Below, in pieces: positions 1 through 8,113 of a DNA stretch of 52,594 nt; within the stretch, counting starts at the first letter, position 1; each line of letters begins with the position of its first letter. The DNA lies in the NCBI GenBank assembly GCA_937906475.1, contig CALCZA010000015.1, positions 1 to 52,594 on the forward strand, read 5' to 3'. Both the position numbers and the translations under genes were made by a program. This DNA is from an uncultured bacterium. Its GTDB lineage: Bacteria; Planctomycetota; UBA1135; UBA2386. The notes beneath the pieces were generated by a model. That model did not search any database and had not been told where the DNA came from. It worked only from the letters and a program-made list of their open reading frames with translations.

Positions 1-11
1 TATACGAATCA

Positions 12-48
12 CCCCGTCGTCCATTAGGACGGCGGGGTTGTTTCATTT
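12..48 (+). terminator. Rho-independent terminator of a gene left of the window
   Basis: An 11-bp stem (12-22 with 27-37, one G-U pair) closes an ATTA tetraloop and is followed by a T-rich run at 38-48. The T-rich side is on the plus strand, so it would end a plus-strand transcript entering from the left. Confidence 0.75.
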
Positions 49-300
49 CTAGGGGGCAGTTTGGTGGGCATATGTGAGTGTGCACGGCTGTCGGTCGAGA
101 GGTTGGCAGTGTTTGAGCATGCTGGTGTGTGTGCTTCTGATGGGGTTGCCGTCACTCTGTCGCGCTAGGCGTGGGGCCAGATGATGCCGGCCGACCTGAC
201 CGGGCGCATAAACTCGATCTCCACCACGAGCCATGTCGGGGCACCGCTTTTTGAGGCGCCTGGTGTGGTGGCTCCGCCGCTTGGCTAGTCTTGGCCGCGA
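49..300. other. Non-coding stretch before the methyltransferase
   Basis: I see no credible gene here. The open frames on both strands have no recognisable motif. The stretch presumably holds the promoter of the following plus-strand run, but I could not pick out convincing -35/-10 boxes. Confidence 0.4.
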
Positions 301-1107
301 ATGACCAACGGTATGCGGATGCCCGGCGTGCCCGAAGCGCAGCAGGATCCAGTGCTGAAGCGTTACCCGCTGCGGCGTCATCGCATCCCGGTCGGTGCCG
401 AGCAGTTGTCGATCGTCATTCCCGATGATCGTGCTTGGCTGCGTCAGGGGTCTTGGGCTGCCGACGTGCTGCGTGGCAAAGAGCCGCCGTATTGGTGCCG
501 TATCTGGCCTGCGGCCGTGTCAATTGCCCGCCACTTGAATCGCGTTCATGCGACTGTTGGCCCAGAAGTGCTGGATGGTTTGCGGGTTCTGGATCTCGGC
601 TGCGGGGTCGGCGTACCAGGAATCCAGGCCGCCGCTCTCGGAGCCCAGCTATGTTCGGCCGACTTCGAGTCGGATGCCGTGAGATTTGCCACGTGGAACG
701 CGAAAGCGCAGCCTGGTTGCGCATATCCGCCGACAACCCAGCAGGTGGATTGGTCACAAGAGGTTGTCGAAGGCACGTTTGATCTGGTTCTGCTGTCCGA
801 CGTTACCTACCACGAAAATCACCATGCGCCGATTCGTCGGCAACTTAAGCAGGTGCTGGCCCCCGATGGCTGCATCTTGCACGCGGACCCAGAACGTGAG
901 TTGTCGACGCAGTTCTTGACCGATCTCGATGCCGACTATGCACGGCTGGCTTGGTATCGGCGAACCGCCTTTTTTGAGCACGACACGCGAGTACGATTGA
1001 CACTGCTTGCGCAAACCACCGAACACCTAGATCGTTGGCGTCAGCGTTTGGCAGTACCCGACGATCTTCCTGAATATCCGCCGCCGCCGCATGTTGCTGC
1101 TCAATGA
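301..1107 (+). CDS. SAM-dependent methyltransferase, protein-lysine (Methyltransf_16-like)
   Basis: This 268-residue class I methyltransferase has SAM-binding motif I, LDLGCGVGVPG, at about residues 97-107 and an acidic residue at the end of strand 2 (D121). The block DLVLLSDVTY (161-170) resembles the post-motif segment of the METTL/ETFB and EEF2 lysine methyltransferase family. The upstream element YWCRIWPAA (64-72) is also typical of that family, where it precedes the SAM fold. The likely role is methylation of a protein side chain; the substrate cannot be read from sequence. The ATG at 301 was taken as the start; a second in-frame ATG at 313 is possible. The gene lies 56 bp before the ABC transporter genes on the same strand, so it may be co-transcribed with them. 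The family is fairly sure, the substrate unknown. Confidence 0.8.
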   Translation: MTNGMRMPGVPEAQQDPVLKRYPLRRHRIPVGAEQLSIVIPDDRAWLRQGSWAADVLRGKEPPYWCRIWPAAVSIARHLNRVHATVGPEVLDGLRVLDLGCGVGVPGIQAAALGAQLCSADFESDAVRFATWNAKAQPGCAYPPTTQQVDWSQEVVEGTFDLVLLSDVTYHENHHAPIRRQLKQVLAPDGCILHADPERELSTQFLTDLDADYARLAWYRRTAFFEHDTRVRLTLLAQTTEHLDRWRQRLAVPDDLPEYPPPPHVAAQ

Positions 1108-1163
1108 GTGGCTCGGCCGCCGCGGACCCGAACTGCAATGCACGATAGAGGACCTGCGAATAC

Positions 1164-2102
1164 ATGAGTGTGCAGCTAGAGAACGTCACCATTCGTTACG
1201 GTGAGCACTTGGCGGTCGACGACCTGACGGTGACCTTCCATCAGGGATCGATTGGACTGCTCGGGCGTAACGGTGCCGGCAAGAGTTCGGTGCTCAAGGC
1301 GCTACTTGGCCTTGTCCGCCCAGCCAGTGGCAAGATTCGCTTCTCCGGCCTGCCGCCGGATGCGAGTGCGGCGGCGGTCCGGGCGCACGTCGGCTACATG
1401 CCTGAACGGGACGCGCACTTGCCACAGGCCACCGGCTTCGAGATGGTCAGCTTGCTTGGCATGCTCAGTGGCTTGCCTCGTCGCGATGCGTGGCGTCGCG
1501 CGCACGAAGTGCTCTACCTCGTCGGCCTCGAAGAACAGCGTTACCGCCCGGTGTCGGGATACAGCGCTGGCATGCGCCAAAAGGCCAAGCTGGCGTCCGC
1601 GTTAGTGCACGATCCAAGCGTCTTGTTCCTCGATGAACCGACGAACGGCCTCGACCCGGGTGGCCGCAGCGAGATGCTTGAACTCGTTCGGCAGATGAGT
1701 CAGGAGCTTGGCAAGTCGGTAGTCTTTTCGACGCACATCCTGCAAGACGTCGAAGCGGTGTGCGATTCAGCCGTCGTGCTCGAGCGCGGCAAGGTTGTCG
1801 CGCAGGGCAATATCCAAGAACTGACGTCAGGTGGCGAGCGAGAGCTGCGATTGCGCATCAATCCAGTTCCTGGTCCTAGCGACAGTGCCGCGAGAGTTCT
1901 CGAAGCTCTGCAGGCGAGCTGGCGAGCAGACGCGCTCGGCGATGGTCGCTTTGCGGTGTGGTTGCCGGAAGATCAATGCACGAGCAGCGTCTTCGCCGCC
2001 GTGCGCAAGACCTCAGCAACCGTGCGCAGTATGCAGCTGAAACGCCGTTCCCTTGAAGACGTGTTCTTGACTGCTGTTCGCGGTAGCGGGGGATCCTCAT
2101 GA
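1164..2102 (+). CDS. ABC transporter ATP-binding protein (first of two)
   Basis: This 312-residue nucleotide-binding protein should power the membrane protein encoded next. The Walker A loop GRNGAGKS is at 34-41, the signature is the variant SAGMRQK (134-140), and Walker B plus the catalytic Glu is VLFLDEP (153-159). An H-loop histidine follows in FSTHILQD. Residues about 225-312 form a C-terminal extension common in ABC-2 exporters of the CcmA/DrrA type. The stop overlaps the next start by 4 bases, so translation is coupled. It is the first of a tandem ATPase/permease, ATPase/permease arrangement. Direction is probably export, as ABC-2 permeases follow and no binding protein is present. The substrate is not apparent. 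Confidence 0.9.
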   Translation: MSVQLENVTIRYGEHLAVDDLTVTFHQGSIGLLGRNGAGKSSVLKALLGLVRPASGKIRFSGLPPDASAAAVRAHVGYMPERDAHLPQATGFEMVSLLGMLSGLPRRDAWRRAHEVLYLVGLEEQRYRPVSGYSAGMRQKAKLASALVHDPSVLFLDEPTNGLDPGGRSEMLELVRQMSQELGKSVVFSTHILQDVEAVCDSAVVLERGKVVAQGNIQELTSGGERELRLRINPVPGPSDSAARVLEALQASWRADALGDGRFAVWLPEDQCTSSVFAAVRKTSATVRSMQLKRRSLEDVFLTAVRGSGGSS

Positions 2103-2986
2103 GCCTCGCACATCACTACCGTCCGCTCGAGTGCGAGCGTGTGTCAGGGTTCCAACGCATCTGGCCACTCGCGCGTCAGGAGATGACGGCGCTGTTCCGC
2201 ACCAAGTGGGGTGTCGCGCTGTACTTCGTCTGCCTGCTCCCGTCGCTGGCCCGGTTGGTGTTGTTGTTGATCATGCTTGGCGCGGTCGATCTCGGTTCGC
2301 GATCGGTGGCCGGTCGCATGCCGCAGGCGATGGATGACATGAATCCGCACCGGGCGGCGTTCTACTTCGAAGGCTCTCTGAGCACGATGCCGGGCATGAT
2401 CTTCTTCTTGCTGCTGACCTCGGTTGTTGTGTCGCGCTGTGTCGCTCGCGATCGCGCGACCAACGCACTGGAGTTGTATTGGACTCGTGGCATCTCGCCA
2501 TGGGGCTACGTGTTCGGGAAGTGGTTGGGTGGCTTCTTGCTGACGGCCAGCATGACCGTGGGCATGCCGTTCTTGCTTTGGATCACCGGCTGTTTGCTTG
2601 CGGAAGACTGGTCGTTGATGACCGACACGTTCGGGCAGTTTGCGATTGGCTTGTTTGGAATCGCATTGATGACTGCTGTCTGGACGGCCATCGGAACCCT
2701 GATTTCGGCGATCGCCCCGAATGCGAATCTCGCGATGGTCGCGTGGAGCATGCTGTTAGTGGGCAGTTCCGCGGCTGGCTTCGTGATCTCGCAGTCTCTG
2801 GACGAGTCTTCGTTGCGATCTTGTTTGTCGTTCTGGGACGCCGGGCGGGTTGTCGTGCGCAGTCTCGCCGACCTGCCGCAGCGTGATGTTTCGCTTCCTG
2901 GTGCCTTGTTGATGCTCGGCAGTTTGTTCGGCGGATTGCTGTTGTTTGCTAGGCGGCGCATGCGCGTCGTGGAGGCGCTGCAATGA
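2099..2986 (+). CDS. ABC-2 type transporter permease (first of two)
   Basis: This 295-residue integral membrane protein has about six hydrophobic spans, starting near residues 40-60 (YFVCLLPSLARLVLLLIM). The layout is an N-terminal span, a long extracytoplasmic loop and a five-span C-terminal bundle, as expected for ABC-2 permeases. The segment VVVSRCVARDRATNALELYW (about 109-128) resembles the coupling region of this class. It is preceded by its ATPase with an ATGA overlap, and its own stop overlaps the next ATPase start by 4 bases. It probably forms the membrane part of the exporter with the 1164 product. No substrate can be inferred. Confidence 0.85.
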   Translation: MSLAHHYRPLECERVSGFQRIWPLARQEMTALFRTKWGVALYFVCLLPSLARLVLLLIMLGAVDLGSRSVAGRMPQAMDDMNPHRAAFYFEGSLSTMPGMIFFLLLTSVVVSRCVARDRATNALELYWTRGISPWGYVFGKWLGGFLLTASMTVGMPFLLWITGCLLAEDWSLMTDTFGQFAIGLFGIALMTAVWTAIGTLISAIAPNANLAMVAWSMLLVGSSAAGFVISQSLDESSLRSCLSFWDAGRVVVRSLADLPQRDVSLPGALLMLGSLFGGLLLFARRRMRVVEALQ

Positions 2987-3909
2987 GCGATACCCCACCG
3001 ATTGTGTTGGAGTTCGACAGCGTCACCAAGTGGTACGGATCGGTTGCTGCACTGCTCGATGTGTCGTTCCAGGTTTGCACCGAAGTGGTCGGCTTGGTCG
3101 GCAAGAACGGTGTTGGCAAGTCGACTTTGATGAAGCTAGCTGTCGGATTACTGAATCCGAGCCAAGGCGCGGTGCGGGTGTGTGGCAGTGATGCTACGAC
3201 GCGTGAAGCGCGGGCCCGCATTGGTTTCTGTCCGGACTTCGATCGCCTCTACGAGCCGCTTTCTGGCGTTAAGTTCGTCGCGTGGATGTTGCGCTATCAC
3301 GGCGTTGCCGCCCGGGCAGCAACCATGCGTGCCGAAGAAGTGCTGACCGAGCTTGGCCTCGCCGAGGACATGTATCGGCCGATCCGTGAATACAGCAAGG
3401 GCATGAGGCAACGCGTGCGTCTCGGCCAGGCGCTGGCACACCGACCGCAGTTTGTGCTGCTCGATGAACCGATGACGGGGCTCGATCCTGTTGCGCGTGC
3501 TGAACTGGCGGACCTGATTCGGGGGTTGCCGCAACGAGGTGTTGGCGTGCTGGTCTCTAGCCACGTGCTACACGAACTAGAAGCGGTCGTCGACCGCGTT
3601 GTGTTGGTGCACCAGGGACGGCTGCTGGCTGATGGCAAAGTCGAAGCCCTGCGTGACCAGTTGCCAGAGCGACCACATCGTCTGCGGTTGAAGGGCGCAC
3701 GCCTGCGCGAACTAGCCTCGCAGTTGACAAACTGGCCCGAAGTAGACGGAGTGTCCTTCCTTAGTGATGGCCTCGAAGTCTCGCTGTCTGGACACGGCGC
3801 CTTCTACGAACGTTTTTCCGACCTCGCTGGCGATTGGCAGGGCGGGATTCACGAACTCATACCACTCGATGACGATCTCGCTGCCGTCTTCGGATATCTG
3901 GTGGAGTAG
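2983..3909 (+). CDS. ABC transporter ATP-binding protein (second of two)
   Basis: This 308-residue ATPase carries Walker A GKNGVGKST (40-48), signature variant YSKGMRQR (137-144), Walker B QFVLLDEP (156-163) and an H-loop in VSSHVLHELE. The signature replaces the usual LSGGQ with SKGMRQ, as in the first ATPase, so both belong to the same DrrA/NatA-like branch. The C-terminal 90 residues form an accessory domain. It starts 4 bases inside the preceding permease gene and is followed after 5 bases by a second permease. The two ATPase/permease pairs could make two homologous exporters or one four-subunit machine. Confidence 0.9.
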   Translation: MSDTPPIVLEFDSVTKWYGSVAALLDVSFQVCTEVVGLVGKNGVGKSTLMKLAVGLLNPSQGAVRVCGSDATTREARARIGFCPDFDRLYEPLSGVKFVAWMLRYHGVAARAATMRAEEVLTELGLAEDMYRPIREYSKGMRQRVRLGQALAHRPQFVLLDEPMTGLDPVARAELADLIRGLPQRGVGVLVSSHVLHELEAVVDRVVLVHQGRLLADGKVEALRDQLPERPHRLRLKGARLRELASQLTNWPEVDGVSFLSDGLEVSLSGHGAFYERFSDLAGDWQGGIHELIPLDDDLAAVFGYLVE

Positions 3910-3914
3910 CCTCG

Positions 3915-4814
3915 ATGACGACGACTACTAATTCTGCTGCTGGTAACTCCGGCTTGGCGCGCGCCGTACCGAGACTTTCCGTGTTGGCAACGATACTGGA
4001 GTCCGCTCGGCAGACTCTGGTGATGCTGCGCTACCGTCGCATCTTGTGGGTGGCTCCGATCGGCCTACTGCTACTGTTTGCACTCGCGTTTGTGCTCGCC
4101 GGCACGGCGCGATCTCGCAGCGATGGTGCGCACCTATACAGCGTGTTCGCATGGTGGGGGCTTGCGACAGTCGTGATGCCGTGGGCGACTCTGTTCCTCG
4201 GCGTGCAAGCAGTGCACGGCGAACTCGAAGATCGCACCAGCCAGTATCTGTTCTTGCGCCCCGTGCATCGCGTGCCGCTGTTTCTGGGCAAGTGGCTGGC
4301 GATTGCCGCGGTGAGTAGTGCTCTGGCATGTTGCTCAGCCGCCGCTCTCTACGTCGCCGTCGCCAGTCGGGAGGATCTGTGGCCGGATGGGCGCGAACCA
4401 TGGTTGTTGGTGTCGTTCTGCATTGTGCTCGGACTCGGCGCCACTGCCTATTCAGCCGTTGCGGTGTTCTTGGCCGCAACCTTCCGACGCCCACTCGCGT
4501 GGGCCGCGTTCTTCGTGGTCGGGTTGCAGATGCTTGCGGCCAACCTCCCGGTCTCGGCCGGCTTGCGGCAGTTGACGATCACTGATCCATTGCGGCGCAT
4601 GACGCTCGACTTGATCGAACCCAGTCGCAGGTTGGCGCGCGCTCTGTGGCCCGCCGAGCGCAACGAAGCGCTATCGATCGAGAACGGCACGGGTGCCTTC
4701 CTGTTGGAGTTTGGTAGCCCGCTTTGCAGTCTACTGATCCTGGTTGTCGTCTGCTTGACGCTTGGATGCTGGCAGTATGCACGAACCGAATACGAGTCGA
4801 GGAACCGCGATTGA
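3915..4814 (+). CDS. ABC-2 type transporter permease (second of two)
   Basis: This 299-residue membrane protein has a cytoplasmic N-terminal segment of about 45 residues, a first span near 45-66 (RILWVAPIGLLLLFALAFVL), and five further hydrophobic stretches, the last near 275-290. LEDRTSQYLFLRPVHR (about 106-121) is typical of ABC-2 permeases, where it lies between spans 2 and 3. It follows its ATPase by 5 bases and its stop overlaps the probable TTG start of the histidine kinase. The transporter and kinase are therefore probably made from one mRNA. The substrate is unknown. Confidence 0.85.
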   Translation: MTTTTNSAAGNSGLARAVPRLSVLATILESARQTLVMLRYRRILWVAPIGLLLLFALAFVLAGTARSRSDGAHLYSVFAWWGLATVVMPWATLFLGVQAVHGELEDRTSQYLFLRPVHRVPLFLGKWLAIAAVSSALACCSAAALYVAVASREDLWPDGREPWLLVSFCIVLGLGATAYSAVAVFLAATFRRPLAWAAFFVVGLQMLAANLPVSAGLRQLTITDPLRRMTLDLIEPSRRLARALWPAERNEALSIENGTGAFLLEFGSPLCSLLILVVVCLTLGCWQYARTEYESRNRD

Positions 4815-6172
4815 GTGGCGGCGGAGCGCTACCTGGCAGCAGCCTGCTCTTGCCTGATGAAGCGCGCGAACATGGTGCTCTGCTGTCGCAGGTTGCGTGG
4901 TTCAACCGACTGCGCTTGATCGTGGCCGCAGGCGTCATCTGGTTGTGCGCGCTGGCGACGCACGCCCTCGATTTGATCACCGACCCGTGGCCGCTCTACA
5001 CGCTCGGCGCGGCGATTGTTTGCGTCGATGGCCTCTACATCTTGCGCTTCGCGCGCTTGCAGCGCAGTCGTTTGTCGTCGGTGCGACGTCACGTTTACCT
5101 GCAGATCGCCGTCGACATCATCATCTTGACGGCGTTGCTTCACTACTCCGGTGGCATCACCAATCCGTTGGCGCTGTTCTATCTGTTCCACGCGTTCATC
5201 GCCGCGTTGGTGCTGTCGGTGCGTGCCGCGGTGATGGTGGCCTTCGCCAGCATGATGCTGCTGCTGGTCTTGGGGTTCGCCGAGCGCGCCGGCATCATCC
5301 CGCATTATCCGCTGACGGTCGGTCTGTTCGATTTGCACGCGGTCGATCCAATCGGCTTGTGGCTGCTCGTCTTTGCGTACGCCACCACGCTCGCGTTCTC
5401 GATCTACTTCGTCTCGACCGTGCTGGCGCGGCTCAAGCGGCAAGAAGGGGAATTGGTTAGCATGGGCCGGCACTTGGCTTTGAGCGAGAAGCTTGCGTCT
5501 GTGGGCACGCTCGCCGCTGGCGTCAGTCACGAGATCAATAACCCGATCGGGGTCATCAAGAACAAGGTCAAGATCCTGCGCTACCGCGTCGAGGACGGCG
5601 ACGATCAGACCCAACTGCTCAGCGAACTCGATGTGGTTGACAAGCACGTCAATCGCATCGCCAAGATCACCGATGGCTTGCTGCAGTTTTCACGCGAGCG
5701 CCCGTTCGAACTGCGGCCGCTCGACCTTGCCAGCTTGTTGCGGGAAGCGGCCGACTTGGTGCGGGTACCGTTCCAGTCTGCTGAGGTGGAGCTAAGAGTC
5801 GCAGCGGCGGTGCTCACTGGAGTCGTCGTCAACGGTTCCAGCAACCACCTCCTGCAGGTGCTGATCAACATCTTGCTTAACGCGAAGGATGCGTCGCCGG
5901 CGCACTCCATCGTCGAGTTGTCGTGCTCGCATGTTGGGCAAGAAGTGCTGCTCGAGGTTCGCGACCACGGTCAAGGCATCGAGCCCGAACTGCTGGAGCA
6001 GGTCTTCGACCCGTTCTTCACGACCAAGGACGTTGATAAGGGCACCGGACTCGGGTTGGCGATCAGTCACGGCATCGTCTCGCGTCACCACGGTCGCATC
6101 GAAGTCGAGAGCGAGGTGGGGCGTGGCACCTGCTTCCGCATCGTGCTGCCAGGTCGCATGTCCGAAGTTTGA
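4811..6172 (+). CDS. Membrane-bound sensor histidine kinase
   Basis: The N-terminal half has about six membrane spans (roughly residues 35-210). It is followed by a linker and a HisKA domain with VSHEINNP, giving phospho-acceptor His240. The HATPase_c domain has an N-box INILLNAKDAS, a G1 box VRDHGQGIEP, an F-box DPFFTTKD and a G2 box GTGLGLAIS. I chose TTG at 4811: the frame stays open upstream inside the permease gene, but this TTG overlaps the permease stop (TTGA) and has GAGGA at 4799-4803, 7 bases upstream. That gives 453 residues. No response regulator is adjacent, so the partner is elsewhere or shared. The HisKA/ATPase part resembles NtrB-type kinases. It may sense the substrate or damage handled by the neighbouring ABC pairs; that is inference. 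Confidence 0.88.
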   Translation: MSGGGALPGSSLLLPDEAREHGALLSQVAWFNRLRLIVAAGVIWLCALATHALDLITDPWPLYTLGAAIVCVDGLYILRFARLQRSRLSSVRRHVYLQIAVDIIILTALLHYSGGITNPLALFYLFHAFIAALVLSVRAAVMVAFASMMLLLVLGFAERAGIIPHYPLTVGLFDLHAVDPIGLWLLVFAYATTLAFSIYFVSTVLARLKRQEGELVSMGRHLALSEKLASVGTLAAGVSHEINNPIGVIKNKVKILRYRVEDGDDQTQLLSELDVVDKHVNRIAKITDGLLQFSRERPFELRPLDLASLLREAADLVRVPFQSAEVELRVAAAVLTGVVVNGSSNHLLQVLINILLNAKDASPAHSIVELSCSHVGQEVLLEVRDHGQGIEPELLEQVFDPFFTTKDVDKGTGLGLAISHGIVSRHHGRIEVESEVGRGTCFRIVLPGRMSEV

Positions 6173-6250
6173 ACAACTCTTGACGAACTATGGGTAGCGT
6201 TCTTGAAAGATGTTGACACCAACGGATAGCAGCCAAGCGTCAAAAGTTCG

Positions 6251-6279
6251 TTGTCACCGGTCGGGCTCGTCGCTATCCT
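6251..6279 (+). promoter_or_regulatory. Sigma70-like promoter in a gene-free region
   Basis: TTGTCA (6251-6256) and TATCCT (6274-6279) are separated by exactly 17 bases. No open frame follows until beyond the terminator at 6484-6519. This suggests transcription of a non-coding RNA starting near 6286. Confidence 0.5.
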
Positions 6280-6285
6280 CTGGAG

Positions 6286-6519
6286 CGTGTGTTGGGCGGT
6301 CGCCAAGGGAGGGACCGACAGCATGGGCCGTTCGGGCTAGGCACTCGGACGGTTCGACTCTGGTCACTTCGTTTTGAGTTTGGTTAGGCGCGCGCGACTG
6401 ACGTTGCTGACGGCTTTGGGTCCGGGAGGGCCTTAAGTCGGGAACGCCAAGGCAGGCAAAGAATGAGGTACTGAGGTTTCTGGGCGCCGCCGGCTCGCAA
6501 GAGCTGGCGGCGCTTTTTT
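6286..6519 (+). ncRNA. Candidate structured non-coding RNA of about 235 nt
   Basis: The segment lies between a promoter-like pair (6251-6279) and an intrinsic terminator (6484-6519) and has no credible reading frame. It can fold into several hairpins. One pairs a GGGCCGTTCG arm with CGGACGGTTC, 10 bp including G-U pairs. Another pairs CGGCTT with AAGTCG around an inner GGTCC/GGGCC stem. I tested it by eye for landmarks of SRP RNA, RNase P RNA, tmRNA and tRNA and found none. It could also be the trailer of the kinase operon. Function unknown. Confidence 0.4.
6484..6519 (+). terminator. Strong intrinsic terminator with a GCAA tetraloop
   Basis: A 13-bp stem (6484-6496 with 6501-6513, one G-U pair) is capped by the GNRA loop GCAA and followed by six T residues (6514-6519). 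It ends a plus-strand transcript, either the candidate ncRNA or read-through from the histidine kinase operon. Confidence 0.85.
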
Positions 6520-6783
6520 GTGCCCTGATGTTTGCAGGGGGCAGTGCGCTGATGCCCCGTCCGCTGAAGTAGGTCGAGGCGCATTCTGCTCGAGCCAGTT
6601 AGCTCGGACCCAGTTGGTCATGCGCCGCCGCATGAACAGCTTGCGCCGGCTGCAACTCGCCAGTGACCGGAACTTGCCATGGGGCAGCGGTGGCACGCAG
6701 TTGTGCCACGCAGTGGTGTATCGCTGCTTTCGGCGCAGGCCTTGGTCCGCGCCACCAGGTTCCAGAGCCACTTAGCGAGTGAG
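6520..6783. other. Gene-free stretch, no supported feature
   Basis: Short frames exist on both strands, the longest being a minus-strand frame of about 110 codons at 6433-6771. None has a recognisable motif or ribosome site, and that one runs through the terminator stem. I see nothing I can support here. Confidence 0.4.
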
Positions 6784-6813
6784 CAACCGGTCAGTACACA
6801 ACCGGTCAGTACA
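6784..6813 (+). repeat. 15-bp perfect tandem repeat, two copies
   Basis: The unit CAACCGGTCAGTACA occurs at 6784-6798 and 6799-6813 and is followed by CAACA. It lies just beyond the minus-strand terminator of the 6909 gene. No coding or regulatory meaning is evident. Confidence 0.8.
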
Positions 6814-6819
6814 CAACAA

Positions 6820-6846
6820 TGCCTCGCCGTTTGCTGTGGCGAGGCA
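6820..6846 (-). terminator. Terminator of the small minus-strand gene
   Basis: A perfect 9-bp stem (6820-6828 with 6838-6846) around a 9-base loop lies about 60 bases after the stop at 6909. Read on the minus strand, it is followed by TTGTTGTGT. The T run is imperfect, so efficiency is uncertain. Confidence 0.6.
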
Positions 6847-6908
6847 TGTGGTGTCCGCCGTTGTGGCGGTTGCGTTGGTGGGCGTTAGATCTAGCGCCCT
6901 CCAGACGG

Positions 6909-7130
6909 CTACAGCTTCACGTTGGTGATCTGGTCAACGTGGAAGTCGTAGCTGAACTCTTCATCGACGTTGATCAAGCGGCCAGTGCCCTTGAACTCGT
7001 TGAAGATGATTGCTCCTGACATCGAACGGCCGTCCTCGAGGGATAGCTCGACCCAGTCAGCTTGACGGGCGTTCATGAGAAGATCGTAGACTTCGTCGCG
7101 CGTGCGGCGTGCGGCTTGTCGTGTTGACAT
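6909..7130 (-). CDS. Small conserved-looking protein of unknown function
   Basis: This 73-residue protein has a basic helical N-terminus (RQAARRTRDEVYDLL) followed by alternating strands (DWVELSLEDGRSMSGAI, then a C-terminal VDQITNVKL). The pattern suggests a small Sm-like or Rof-like beta barrel, but the resemblance is weak and no motif fixes a function. It has a good ribosome site on the minus strand (AGGAG at 7145-7141, 10 bases before the ATG) and its own terminator-like hairpin downstream. Those features, plus a gene-free leader of more than 200 bases, argue that it is a real, separately transcribed gene. A possible operator, TAATC-AGC-GATTA, lies in its leader at 7236-7248. Confidence 0.65.
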   Translation of the reverse strand: MSTRQAARRTRDEVYDLLMNARQADWVELSLEDGRSMSGAIIFNEFKGTGRLINVDEEFSYDFHVDQITNVKL

Positions 7131-7270
7131 ATTTTTAGGTCTCCTGCATCACCCGTGACCCGGGGTGCTGCTGGTGTTGGTATTCGGCCTTTCAGGCTTG
7201 GATGAATGGTTGCTGTATGGGCTTTTGGCCCGATCTAATCAGCGATTAAGTCACCAGGGGGGTCGGCAAG

Positions 7271-7317
7271 AGTGTGAATAAGTATCTGAGGAGAGGCTCA
7301 GCAAACTCGGTCACACT
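7271..7317. repeat. Nested inverted repeat between two minus-strand genes
   Basis: Outer arms AGTGTGA (7271-7277) and TCACACT (7311-7317) enclose an inner hairpin with CTGAG (7286-7290) and CTCAG (7297-7301). It lies 39 bases past the stop of the Nudix gene. No T run follows on either strand, so it may be an mRNA 3-prime end structure or an operator for the small gene. Confidence 0.5.
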
Positions 7318-7355
7318 CACTCTCTGGCTTCGCAATCGTTGGGTAGCAGTTCGCG

Positions 7356-8105
7356 TCAGGCTTCGTTTTCAGCTGAATCCGCGCCATTCCCGGGCCTAAC
7401 GCCCATGGCAACGGTGATTTCAGCCTGGATTAAAAACTGTGACCAGGACTCGAACTGCGAACGAGTCTGCCACAGTTTGGCGAACTCGGCAAGGTGGGTA
7501 AAGCCTCCTCGCATCTTCGAGATTTCACGGATCCCTACCATTTCACGGGCGAAGCCCAGCGGGGCCGGAAAGTCGATGCAGTAAGCCAGTCCGGCATGAA
7601 CCTTGCCTACTTCGGTGCTGTCATCGTTGATCAACCCAAGCAGCCTAGGCGCAGGGATTAGGTCCGCGGCAGGCAGGAGCAACTCCTCGGAAAGCTCCCG
7701 ACCCAGGGCTGTTGCAAAGAATGTACGGGCTTCGGTTTCACCGGATTCCTGGGGGCCGGCCGTCGATGCGGCGACAATATCCTCAGGTTCAATGTGCCCG
7801 CCCAAGCCGATGGACCACGATTCATGCAGCCGGGTCTCGCCGCCCTTCTTGGTGCGCTGGACGGCGAGCACACCCCGCTCCGGGTCCTGGCTACCTTCTG
7901 ACCAGTCGCCGCAGCGCAGCATGCAGTAGGGGATCCACTGCTTCCACGCGGGGTTAGCCTCGGCTTCCTCGCGGTCGACGAAGCGACCAAGCGAGAGGGC
8001 CTGGGCCAGAAACTCGTCGCTGTTCTGAAGGCGGTGGTAGCCCTGCGGCCAATCCCCGCCGAAGAAAGCGTCGCGGTCGACGACGAAGACCTGAGCGCGT
8101 GTCAT
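7356..8105 (-). CDS. Nudix-superfamily hydrolase with a split Nudix box (COG4112-like)
   Basis: This 249-residue protein resembles predicted MutT-like phosphoesterases. The first half of the Nudix box is GGHIEPED and the second is RELSEELLL. They are separated by 27 residues instead of the usual 7, so a roughly 20-residue insertion lies within the box. The metal-binding RExxEE core is intact (RELSEE), so a hydrolase acting on a nucleoside diphosphate derivative is plausible. Other elements are MLRCGDWSEGSQDPERGVLAV near the N-terminus and a strand with LLGLINDDS after the box. The start lies 8 bases after the Tex stop on the same strand, so the two are probably co-transcribed. The substrate cannot be predicted. 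Confidence 0.75.
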   Translation of the reverse strand: MTRAQVFVVDRDAFFGGDWPQGYHRLQNSDEFLAQALSLGRFVDREEAEANPAWKQWIPYCMLRCGDWSEGSQDPERGVLAVQRTKKGGETRLHESWSIGLGGHIEPEDIVAASTAGPQESGETEARTFFATALGRELSEELLLPAADLIPAPRLLGLINDDSTEVGKVHAGLAYCIDFPAPLGFAREMVGIREISKMRGGFTHLAEFAKLWQTRSQFESWSQFLIQAEITVAMGVRPGNGADSAENEA

Positions 8106-8113
8106 GACGCGAC

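Noticed and set aside
6340..6365. tRNA-like GGTTCGACTC
   Set aside because: No matching acceptor, D or anticodon arms; it lies in a hairpin of the candidate ncRNA.
6433..6771. 112-codon minus-strand frame
   Set aside because: It has no ribosome site or motif and runs through the intrinsic terminator stem.
7236..7248. TAATC-AGC-GATTA as an operator
   Set aside because: Only 5 bp per arm and isolated; mentioned with the small gene but not listed as a site.
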